Positions 1 through 5,501 of a stretch of DNA of 9,840 nt are shown here, piece by piece; the stretch's first letter is position 1, and each line of letters begins with the position of its first letter. Source of the stretch: a bacterium (lineage in GTDB: Bacteria > Patescibacteriota > Microgenomatia > Daviesbacterales > UBA10151); NCBI GenBank assembly GCA_027364775.1, contig DAHXOS010000101.1, forward strand, positions 1-9,840, in the 5' to 3' direction. The position numbers and the translations under genes are program-made. A model generated the notes under the pieces. That model saw nothing but the letters and a program-made list of their open reading frames with translations, made no database searches and was not told where the DNA came from.

Positions 1-362
1 TTGGTTTTGCACTTCCGATAAATTTGGTTAAAGCGATTGTTGATGAGTTCGTTAAAAATGGTTCAGTCTCTACAGCATTTTTGGGTATCAGGTATACATT
101 AATAACCAGAGATTTAGCTTTACTTAATGATCTACCTCAAGGTGCATATATTCAGGAGGTAGTAAGTGGTTCACCAGCAGAAAAAGCCAATATTGCACCG
201 GGTGATATTATTACTAAGATAGATAATCAAGCAATCAATACTGAAAATAAAATCAGTGAAGTTATCAGGTCCAAAAAACCGGGACAGAGTGTTAATTTAG
301 AAATTATGACAGATGGAAAGACTAGAAATATTACTGTGACCTTAGCTGAAGCTTCCCAATAA
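1..362 (+). CDS. HtrA/DegP-family serine protease, C-terminal part (5'-truncated by window edge)
   Basis: The reading frame is open from the window edge (first full codon at base 3) to a TAA at 360-362, so only about 119 C-terminal residues are visible. The first residues read GFALPINLVK, the conserved end of the trypsin-like domain in HtrA proteases. The PDZ domain follows, with the 'GSPAEKANIAPGDIITKIDNQ' block typical of this family, where it binds the C-termini of unfolded substrates. The catalytic His-Asp-Ser triad lies upstream of the window and cannot be checked. Family members act outside the cytoplasmic membrane in envelope protein quality control, usually anchored by an N-terminal helix. 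There is one PDZ domain and the protein ends right after it, as in DegS-like or Gram-positive HtrA types. The TTG codon at 24 is an internal Leu, not a start, because homology continues upstream of it. Confidence 0.9.
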   Translation, partial: GFALPINLVKAIVDEFVKNGSVSTAFLGIRYTLITRDLALLNDLPQGAYIQEVVSGSPAEKANIAPGDIITKIDNQAINTENKISEVIRSKKPGQSVNLEIMTDGKTRNITVTLAEASQ

Positions 363-364
363 CA

Positions 365-390
365 GGAGTTATTGACTCCCTCTATTTTTT
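365..390 (+). terminator. Weak intrinsic terminator after the HtrA gene
   Basis: GGAGT (365-369) and ACTCC (375-379) form a 5-bp stem with a 5-nt loop. A T-rich run, TCTATTTTTT (381-390), follows. It starts three bases after the HtrA stop codon. The short stem makes it a modest terminator. A TTGACT that resembles a -35 box (372-377) overlaps the loop and 3' arm, with CATACT 18 bases further on, so the same bases could also help start transcription of the next gene. Confidence 0.45.
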
Positions 391-407
391 ATGAGCATAC
401 TTAAATT

Positions 408-434
408 ATCAGAATAATCTGATCAGAGGGGGTG
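408..434 (+). promoter_or_regulatory. Overlapping inverted repeats abutting a strong ribosome binding site
   Basis: ATCAGA (408-413) and TCTGAT (418-423) form a 6-bp inverted repeat with a 4-nt spacer. TCTGATCAGA (418-427) is itself a perfect 10-bp palindrome. The three half-sites overlap the Shine-Dalgarno sequence GAGGGGGTG (426-434), which sits about ten bases before the ATG at 444. This could be a protein operator, or an RNA hairpin that changes access to the ribosome binding site. The Shine-Dalgarno call is solid; the regulatory role is inference. Confidence 0.4.
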
Positions 435-443
435 AATTAAATT

Positions 444-650
444 ATGAAGTCACTGCACATGTTAGCTTTTGTTTTGTTGGTAGTTGGTGGTGTTAATTGG
501 GGTCTTACTGCTTTAGGTTTTAACTTAGTAAATTTGGTTTTAGGAGGTTTTCCGGCACTTGAGAAATTGGTTTACCTTTTGGTAGGAGTATCGGCAGTTT
601 ATCTAGCTGCAACACACATGGGTGAATGTAAAGCTTGCCTTAAAAAATAA
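444..650 (+). CDS. DUF378 (YuzA-like) small membrane protein
   Basis: This 68-residue protein matches the DUF378 family by its early 'VVGGVNWGLTALGFNLV' stretch, a second hydrophobic helix and its overall length. Two membrane helices are visible, at about residues 5-27 and 38-57, with a short loop between them and a polar Cys-containing tail (GECKACLKK). The biochemical role of the family is unknown, so no function is assigned. The ATG start is supported by the strongest Shine-Dalgarno sequence in the window (GAGGGGGTG, 426-434). The gene is monocistronic: an HtrA gene with its own weak terminator lies upstream and a good terminator follows. The tail cysteines C62 and C65 (CxxC-like spacing) could bind metal or be redox active, but that is only a guess. 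Confidence 0.85.
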   Translation: MKSLHMLAFVLLVVGGVNWGLTALGFNLVNLVLGGFPALEKLVYLLVGVSAVYLAATHMGECKACLKK

Positions 651-676
651 TTTTAAACAAGTTTTAGCAATTATTT

Positions 677-707
677 AAATCCCGCTCATATTTTGGGCGG
701 GATTTTT
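677..707 (+). terminator. Intrinsic terminator after the DUF378 gene
   Basis: AAATCCCGC (677-685) pairs with GCGGGATTT (697-705), a 9-bp stem with a G+C-rich core and an 11-nt loop. On the plus strand the stem runs into a T run (703-707) with more T-rich sequence after it. It lies between convergent genes (DUF378 ending at 650, prmC ending at 714). The minus-strand side reads ATTTAAATAATT after the stem, so it may also act weakly on prmC transcripts. Confidence 0.8.
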
Positions 708-713
708 AGTTTC

Positions 714-1472
714 TTAAAATTTAACTGTTAAAATCCTGTCTGCTTTATAAAAATCTTTTTTGACTTCTGCTTTAGCTTCCGGAAAATATCTTTTAGCTTC
801 CTGTAATGCAATTTGTCCCTGTTCTTCATCAATCTCACAGATTAAAACATTGAGATTAATGTCTTTTTCTCTAATTTGTGCAAATAACTTTCTATACAAT
901 TCAAAGCCATCATAACCTCCATCTAAGGCTACTTTAGGTTCAAAGTCTACAACCATGGGATCTATGTACATAAGCCTTGCAGTAGGGATATAAGGCAGAT
1001 TGGCTACTAAAATAATATATCCCTTTTTCTCTGGTAAAAATTTAGAATTAAAAATTGAAGAGGAATTAGGTTTAATAAAGTCTAATAAATTGCTTTGAAA
1101 GAGGATAACTTGGTTTAAGACTCTATTTAATCTAGCATTTTGTTCAGCAACTTTTAGAGCTTTATCAGAAACATCCAAACCAAAAACTTTTACTTCATCT
1201 GGTGCATTTTTAGCAACAGAAACTGCAATACATCCACTGCCTGTTCCAACATCAAAAACTACTACTTGATCGGTTTTTAAATTGTTAATTGTTAATTGAT
1301 GATTAATAATTGAGAGCACCTCATCTACTAATAGTTCACTTTCTGGTCTGGGGATTAAAACATCAGGGGTAACCTTAAACTTTAGCTTATAAAATTCAGT
1401 CCAACCCTGAGCATATTGTTTGGGAGGATTTTGTTTATCTAACTCTCCTTTTAATGTTTGTCCTTTTTTCAT
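714..1472 (-). CDS. prmC: Peptide chain release factor N5-glutamine methyltransferase (PrmC/HemK)
   Basis: This 252-residue class I methyltransferase transfers a methyl group from S-adenosylmethionine to the glutamine of the GGQ motif in release factors. Visible motifs are PRPESE (41-46), the SAM-binding DVGTGSGC (74-81), FGLDVS with the acidic ribose-binding position (97-102), the active-site loop NLPY (158-161) and EPKVALDGGYDG (178-189). NLPY replaces the usual NPPY. The family is about 275-290 residues long. Here only about 40 residues precede PRPESE, so most of the N-terminal helical domain that contacts the release factor is absent. It cannot be restored from upstream, because an in-frame TGA lies seven codons before the ATG with no good start between. 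The gene is 42 bases downstream of its substrate gene prfA. No clear Shine-Dalgarno sequence is seen. Two AT-rich simple-sequence stretches encode loops at residues 56-68 and about 133-150. Confidence 0.92.
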   Translation of the reverse strand: MKKGQTLKGELDKQNPPKQYAQGWTEFYKLKFKVTPDVLIPRPESELLVDEVLSIINHQLTINNLKTDQVVVFDVGTGSGCIAVSVAKNAPDEVKVFGLDVSDKALKVAEQNARLNRVLNQVILFQSNLLDFIKPNSSSIFNSKFLPEKKGYIILVANLPYIPTARLMYIDPMVVDFEPKVALDGGYDGFELYRKLFAQIREKDINLNVLICEIDEEQGQIALQEAKRYFPEAKAEVKKDFYKADRILTVKF

Positions 1473-1514
1473 ATTACAAATCAGATCAACTCAAACTTCT
1501 CTTATTTATTAAAT

Positions 1515-2480
1515 TTATTCTGGTTCATCCTCTGTTATATTTTCTAATGAGCTTGCTTGGTTGAGTGCTTTAAAAATACCTTCCAAGTCTCCTTCTAAAA
1601 TATCTTCTAAATTGTGCCAGGATTTGCCAACTCTGTGGTCTGTAACCCTATTTTGGGGAAAGTTATAAGTTCTGATTTTTTCTGATCTGTCACCTGAACC
1701 AACAAGTAATGATCTTTGGTCACCAATATTTGGGCCTTGAGATTGTTCATATTCCCAAATTTTAGCCCTTAATAACTTCATAGCATTTTCTCTATTTTGA
1801 AGTTGTGATCTTTCTGTCTGGCAGGTAACAACTATGCCTGTAGGGATATGTTTTAATCTAACAGCAGTTGAGACTTTATTAACATTTTGTCCACCTGCAC
1901 CACCAGATCTAAACGCCTCAAATTCTATATCAGCCGGGTTAATATATATCTCTTTTTCCTCAATTTCAGGTAAAACTGCTACTGTAGCAGTAGAAGTATG
2001 AATTCTACCGGAAGATTCGGTTTTGGGTACTCTTTGGACCCTGTGGACTCCTGATTCATACCTTAACTTCGAGTAAGCCTCCTTACCTCTAATCTGAAGG
2101 ATTATTTGTTTTAGTTGGCCAATCCCTCCTTCAGAGCGGTCTAATTCCTCAACCCTCCATTTTTTAGTTTCAGCATACCTGGTATACATCCTCAACAAAT
2201 CTGAGGCAAAAAGACCTGCCTCATTTCCTCCAGCAGCAGACCTAATTTCTAAAATTGCAACATTAGGATTAATACCATCATCATCTTCTTGATCCTCATA
2301 ATCCTCAACTTGAGATTCCATTGGGGTAGAGGCAGATTGTTCTAACTCAGTCTTTTGTTTTTCCAACTCTTCAATTTCAGCCTGAGCAAGTAAGGCAAGT
2401 TCCGGATCAGTTAAAAGCGTTTTGTTTTCTTCTATTCTTTTATTAAGTTCGTCTAATTGTTGTTTTAAGTAATCATCCAT
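1515..2480 (-). CDS. prfA: Peptide chain release factor 1 (RF1)
   Basis: RF1 reads UAA and UAG in the ribosomal A site and triggers peptide release. With the ATG start chosen here it has 321 residues. The catalytic GGQ loop is RSGGAGGQNVNKVST (GGQ at 196-198). The codon-recognition segment HRVQRVPKTESSGRIHTS carries the PxT tripeptide as PKT (152-154), which identifies RF1 rather than RF2. The N-terminal coiled domain is short and runs into an acidic linker (EDYEDQEDDDG, about 59-69). The full protein is roughly 40 residues shorter than the E. coli protein. A TTG at 2496-2498 would add six residues, but that extension would cover a TATACT -10-like box (2487-2492), and neither start has a Shine-Dalgarno site, so ATG at 2480 is preferred. 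The gene lies between rpmE and prmC in a common bacterial translation cluster. Confidence 0.95.
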   Translation of the reverse strand: MDDYLKQQLDELNKRIEENKTLLTDPELALLAQAEIEELEKQKTELEQSASTPMESQVEDYEDQEDDDGINPNVAILEIRSAAGGNEAGLFASDLLRMYTRYAETKKWRVEELDRSEGGIGQLKQIILQIRGKEAYSKLRYESGVHRVQRVPKTESSGRIHTSTATVAVLPEIEEKEIYINPADIEFEAFRSGGAGGQNVNKVSTAVRLKHIPTGIVVTCQTERSQLQNRENAMKLLRAKIWEYEQSQGPNIGDQRSLLVGSGDRSEKIRTYNFPQNRVTDHRVGKSWHNLEDILEGDLEGIFKALNQASSLENITEDEPE

Positions 2481-2486
2481 AATATT

Positions 2487-2492
2487 AGTATA
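2487..2492 (-). promoter_or_regulatory. -10-like box just upstream of prfA
   Basis: On the minus strand TATACT lies six bases before the prfA ATG, so transcription would begin at or next to the A of ATG and give a leaderless mRNA. No convincing -35 hexamer is found 16-18 bases upstream. It is supported mainly by the same arrangement in front of rpmE. Confidence 0.35.
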
Positions 2493-2575
2493 ATTCAAAA
2501 TTAAGGAACTTTCTCAGTCATACTACAATAGATTTTTTTGATGATTTTAAGAAATTACTATCTAAGTTTATTATC

Positions 2576-2899
2576 TTAAGAGTTAAGGTTTTTGCGAGCC
2601 TGCATTAATAAATCTTTTAGGGATGGTTTATCTGATACTGCAGTAGCTTTAGCTTTTCTCATCTCAATAATTTTCTTTCTTTCTTCCATCTGAAGCTTTG
2701 AACTTTCAGTTTTCTTTTGAAATTTATCAACCTGACCTAGTGTATCAACAAATTTTTGCTGACCTGTAAAAAATGGATGACATTTTGAACATATATCTAC
2801 TCTAATTTCAGCTAAGGTAGAACCGGTAGTAAAAGTATTACCACAAGCACAGCTAACTTTAGCCTCAGTATTAAATTGTGGATGAATATTTGCTTTCAT
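2576..2899 (-). CDS. rpmE: Large ribosomal subunit protein bL31, zinc-binding type with C-terminal extension
   Basis: This 107-residue protein is bL31. It starts MKANIHPQF, and the four zinc ligands are intact: C17 and C19 (CAC) and C37 and C40 (ICSKC), followed by HPFFTGQQKFVDT. bL31 sits on the central protuberance and contributes to the bridge between subunits. The conserved part ends near residue 60. A charged, probably helical tail of about 45 residues follows, including an ERKKIIEMRKAKA segment and KDLLMQARKNL. Typical bL31 is about 65-90 residues. It is the first gene of the rpmE-prfA-prmC unit, with 95 bases to the prfA ATG. The ATG has no Shine-Dalgarno site but a very good promoter ends eight bases before it, so the mRNA is probably leaderless. 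Confidence 0.93.
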   Translation of the reverse strand: MKANIHPQFNTEAKVSCACGNTFTTGSTLAEIRVDICSKCHPFFTGQQKFVDTLGQVDKFQKKTESSKLQMEERKKIIEMRKAKATAVSDKPSLKDLLMQARKNLNS

Positions 2900-2907
2900 A
2901 GTTACTT

Positions 2908-2936
2908 ATTATAACTGGAGTAGTATAACAGGTAAA
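2908..2936 (-). promoter_or_regulatory. Promoter of the rpmE-prfA-prmC unit, probably leaderless
   Basis: On the minus strand TTTACC (2931-2936, four of six matches to TTGACA) is followed by a 17-nt spacer and a perfect TATAAT (2908-2913). Only eight bases separate TATAAT from the rpmE ATG, so the expected start of transcription falls within one or two bases of the start codon. Confidence 0.75.
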
Positions 2937-3034
2937 CATCTGAGGTTCAAGCTTGTTTGCCGCAATAACAGCTTTAACTGTAAAACGCTCAGGTAATAAA
3001 GAATAGATTAGTATATTTTAGATGTAATAGATTT

Positions 3035-4048
3035 TTAAGTACGGTGGTGAGTATGGTGAAGATAATGGTGTTCAACTTTGCCTAAAGTTCCCCAATAAAC
3101 ACCTAAAACTATTAAACAGGTACCAATAATAAAGGAAAAAGAAAGTCTTTCACCTAGTAAAGGAACAGCTAAAGTTGCAGCAACAGCAGGTTGCATATAT
3201 TGAAACAAACTGACTTTAAAAGTATCTACAGTTTTTAAGCCCACATTTAATAGATAAAATGCACAAATTGTTGATAAAACCGTGATAAAAGTTAAACCTA
3301 AGATTCCAACTATAGTTAAGTTATTAATCCAAGTTGGATTTTTAAGATATTCTAAGAAAGCCGGGATTATAAAGGTTATCGCTCCAATTAAAAATAGAAA
3401 AAAAGTCAAAGTTAACGGGGTGTAAGTGCTTAGTGACTTTTTGGTTAGGAGCAACCCAAGTACAGAGATTGCTGCACCTGTAATTAACAATATATTCCCA
3501 AAAAAAACATTGCTATCTAAATTACCTATAAAGATTAATGGGAAGCCAATTATGGTTAAAGCTCCAATTAAACCTGTGACAATACCAAATAAATTTACTG
3601 CATAAATCTTTTCCTTTAAAAAGATCCAGCCAACTATAACTGCAAGAATAGGTACTATTAAAATTATAACTGAGGCATTAGTTGCGGTAGTTCTTTGTAG
3701 CCCTTCGTAAAAAAAAGTAATATTTAAAGTTATCAACAAGATTCCTGCTATAGTTAACCTAATTAAATCCTTGGATTTAATCTTAAAGTGGTTTTTACCC
3801 ATAGGTAAGATAAATGGTAAAAGTAAAATAACTGCTAATGAGAAGCGCAAAAATGCTAGGGTCATAACTGGGATTTCAAGTAAAGTTAGTTTAGCAATCA
3901 CTATATTTGCACCCCAAATAAGATAGGCTAGTGTTAAGGCAACATATCCACTACAAAATTTTAAAACAGATCTTAAACTAAAGATCTTTTTATCGCCCAA
4001 ATGAATTAATTTTTTCTGGAAATCCTTAGAGATAGAAAACTTTACCAT
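3035..4048 (-). CDS. EamA/DMT-superfamily permease (drug/metabolite transporter)
   Basis: This 337-residue integral membrane protein has about ten hydrophobic helices in two EamA repeats. The first repeat begins near residue 34 with 'VALTLAYLIWGANIVIAK', a characteristic EamA opening, then 'LAFLRFSLAVILLLPFIL'. The end of the first repeat reads 'TTATNASVIILIVPILAVIVGWIFLKEKI', with the conserved proline and the E-K turn. The second repeat ends 'LFQYMQPAVAATLAVPLLGERLSFSFIIGTCLIVLGVYWG'. Family members export amino acids, nucleotides or drugs, or import metabolites; the substrate cannot be read from sequence. A polar N-terminal stretch of about 33 residues precedes helix 1. The C-terminus is histidine rich (six His in residues 327-335). 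The ATG has no adjacent Shine-Dalgarno site, and a structured leader lies between it and hisS. Confidence 0.88.
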   Translation of the reverse strand: MVKFSISKDFQKKLIHLGDKKIFSLRSVLKFCSGYVALTLAYLIWGANIVIAKLTLLEIPVMTLAFLRFSLAVILLLPFILPMGKNHFKIKSKDLIRLTIAGILLITLNITFFYEGLQRTTATNASVIILIVPILAVIVGWIFLKEKIYAVNLFGIVTGLIGALTIIGFPLIFIGNLDSNVFFGNILLITGAAISVLGLLLTKKSLSTYTPLTLTFFLFLIGAITFIIPAFLEYLKNPTWINNLTIVGILGLTFITVLSTICAFYLLNVGLKTVDTFKVSLFQYMQPAVAATLAVPLLGERLSFSFIIGTCLIVLGVYWGTLGKVEHHYLHHTHHRT

Positions 4049-4055
4049 ATGAATT

Positions 4056-4094
4056 TAAAATTAAAAGTTAAGAATTGTCTTGGTTTTCTTAACT
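4056..4094 (-). terminator. Hairpin with U-rich tail between hisS and the permease gene (terminator or attenuator)
   Basis: Read on the minus strand, AGTTAAGAA (4086-4094) pairs perfectly with TTCTTAACT (4066-4074), a 9-bp stem with an 11-nt loop. TTTAATTTTAAA follows (to about 4056). The permease ATG is only 17 bases beyond the stem. It could end hisS transcripts, act as an attenuator for the permease, or both. The stem is A+T rich, so termination strength is uncertain. Confidence 0.5.
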
Positions 4095-4113
4095 ACTATT
4101 GCCAATATTCTAA

Positions 4114-4164
4114 TTATTTCATTATTCTCCTTAGAAAGTAAACAGAAATCTGTCAGAAATTATA
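4114..4164 (-). promoter_or_regulatory. Permease leader: -10 box, strong Shine-Dalgarno site and two-codon ORF
   Basis: On the minus strand a perfect TATAAT (4159-4164) lies just after the hisS stop. The best -35, AAGACC at a 17-nt spacing inside hisS, is poor. Downstream, AAGGAG (4127-4132) sits four bases before ATG AAA TAA (4114-4122), a start-Lys-stop mini-ORF. The ATG of the permease is 65 bases further on. A ribosome loading here would pause next to the following hairpin. The elements are seen directly; their use is inference. Confidence 0.4.
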
Positions 4165-4170
4165 GCTATT

Positions 4171-5400
4171 TTAATTTTGTTGGTCTTTTTTAATTTTCTC
4201 AACTAGATCTTTAAGTGAAAGAGTTTGCTGAGTTCTGTTTTTTAAATCTTTTAACACTAACATATTTTTTTCTGCTTCTTCAGGACCTAAAACTATGGCA
4301 TAGGGAATGCCTTTTGAGGTTGCATATTTAAATTGTTTATCTAATTTTGAGGTAGGGTCCAACCAGATTTCTGTCGCTACATCATTTGCCCTTAAAAATT
4401 TTGTTACTTCTAAAGCGTTATTTAATAAATATTCTGAAAAAACTGTAACTAAGATTAAGGTTGTAGTAGCAGCAGCTATCTCTATTCCTTGTTCTTCCAT
4501 TGCCTCAAGAGTCCGGTCTAAACCAATTGCAAATCCTACAGCAGGATATTCCCTACCAGTAAATTTACCAATCATTTTGTCCCACCGGCCACCACCGCAA
4601 AGTGATGAGGAATCAGGGTTAGATCTTAAAACTACTTCTAAAATTAGCCCGGTATAATAATCTAAACCCCTAATTAAGGTTGGATCAAATTCTACAGCAT
4701 CATCAGGATAACCTGAAAGCTTAAAAAGTCTAATGATTTCTTCTAAATTCTTAGAAGGTTGAAGACTTAAAACTCTATTAAATAGCTCTTCTGCTTCCTT
4801 TTTAGATAAACCTTTTTGTTCAAGTTCATTTAAAACTCCTTCTTTACCAATTTTTTTAAGCTTATCAATAGTACTTAAATATTTTGATTCTATGTCTGCA
4901 ATTAAAGAGCGGTCATTTACTTTTATAATCACGTTTAGTCCTAAATTTTTATAAATCTCATAAACCAAGCTTAAAATTTCAGCATCAGCTAGGGGAGAAA
5001 AGATACCTACTATATCTGCATCACACTGCATAAATTCTCTATATCTGCCTTTTTGGGTATTTTCTCCTCTATATGCATTTTGGATCTGATACCTTTTAAA
5101 AGGGTCAGATAAAACCTGATAACCGGTCTGGCCATATTGGGCTATAACCCTGGATAAAGGTACAGTTTGGTCGTATTTTAAAGCTACCTTATCTTTACCC
5201 GGTGTCTCAAATTTATAGATTAACTTTTCTTCCTCACCATATTTGCCCATTAGAGTTTCCTCATACTCTAAAGTAGGAGTTTCTAAAGGATCAAAACCAA
5301 ATTTTTCAAAAACTTCAATAATCTTGTCACGCAAAACCTTACGCCCTAGCGCATCTTTTGGTAAATAATCCTTAAATCCTTTTACAGTCTGTAATTTCAT
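4171..5400 (-). CDS. hisS: Histidine--tRNA ligase (HisRS)
   Basis: This 409-residue class II aminoacyl-tRNA synthetase charges tRNA-His with histidine using ATP. Visible elements in order: N-terminal VKGFKDYLP (6-14); LKYDQTVPLSR in the active site (74-84); motif 2 around AYRGENTQKGRYREFMQCDADIVG (109-132); the histidine-specific RGLDYYTG (244-251); CGGGRWD (268-274); motif 3 GFAIGLDR (289-296); and a C-terminal anticodon-binding domain (about 311-409). It is slightly shorter than usual (about 420-430) but complete. Motif 2 reads RGENTQKGR...QCDADI rather than the common bacterial RHERPQ...HQ, and the QCD-DI part resembles archaeal and eukaryotic enzymes. A modest Shine-Dalgarno site (AAAGGA) precedes the ATG. 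Upstream is either its own weak promoter (TATGAT, 5427-5432) or read-through of the small RNA terminator at 5476-5501. Confidence 0.96.
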   Translation of the reverse strand: MKLQTVKGFKDYLPKDALGRKVLRDKIIEVFEKFGFDPLETPTLEYEETLMGKYGEEEKLIYKFETPGKDKVALKYDQTVPLSRVIAQYGQTGYQVLSDPFKRYQIQNAYRGENTQKGRYREFMQCDADIVGIFSPLADAEILSLVYEIYKNLGLNVIIKVNDRSLIADIESKYLSTIDKLKKIGKEGVLNELEQKGLSKKEAEELFNRVLSLQPSKNLEEIIRLFKLSGYPDDAVEFDPTLIRGLDYYTGLILEVVLRSNPDSSSLCGGGRWDKMIGKFTGREYPAVGFAIGLDRTLEAMEEQGIEIAAATTTLILVTVFSEYLLNNALEVTKFLRANDVATEIWLDPTSKLDKQFKYATSKGIPYAIVLGPEEAEKNMLVLKDLKNRTQQTLSLKDLVEKIKKDQQN

Positions 5401-5426
5401 ATTTTAAAATTTCCTTTCTTTATCCT

Positions 5427-5432
5427 ATCATA
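5427..5432 (-). promoter_or_regulatory. Possible hisS-proximal -10 box
   Basis: On the minus strand TATGAT (five of six to consensus) lies 26 bases before the hisS ATG, with AAAGGA between them as the ribosome binding site. No good -35 is visible at 16-18 bases. If real, hisS would be expressed independently of the RNA gene upstream. Confidence 0.3.
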
Positions 5433-5475
5433 TTGATTAACTATTAATTTCACTACCATCTTCCTCTAAAGCCAT

Positions 5476-5501
5476 AAAAAAAGACCCTTTGAAACGGGTC
5501 T
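5476..5501 (-). terminator. Intrinsic terminator upstream of hisS
   Basis: On the minus strand AGACCC (5496-5501) pairs with GGGTCT (5482-5487) across an 8-nt loop. Seven T (5476-5482) overlap and follow the 3' arm. It is one of the two clearest terminators in the window, and it stands before hisS rather than after a protein gene, so something non-coding ends here or hisS is attenuated. Confidence 0.85.

Noticed and set aside
2481..2498. TTG start for prfA six codons upstream
   Set aside because: It would place a TATACT -10-like box inside the gene and adds no conserved residues.
2937..3034. Possible small RNA or terminator between the permease and rpmE
   Set aside because: Only short repeats are present (CTGAG/CTCAG 5 bp and ACAG/CTGT 4 bp) without a U-run or a promoter.
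4307..4657. 116-codon open frame on the plus strand
   Set aside because: It lies wholly antisense inside hisS, whose motifs are intact, and has no recognisable domain.
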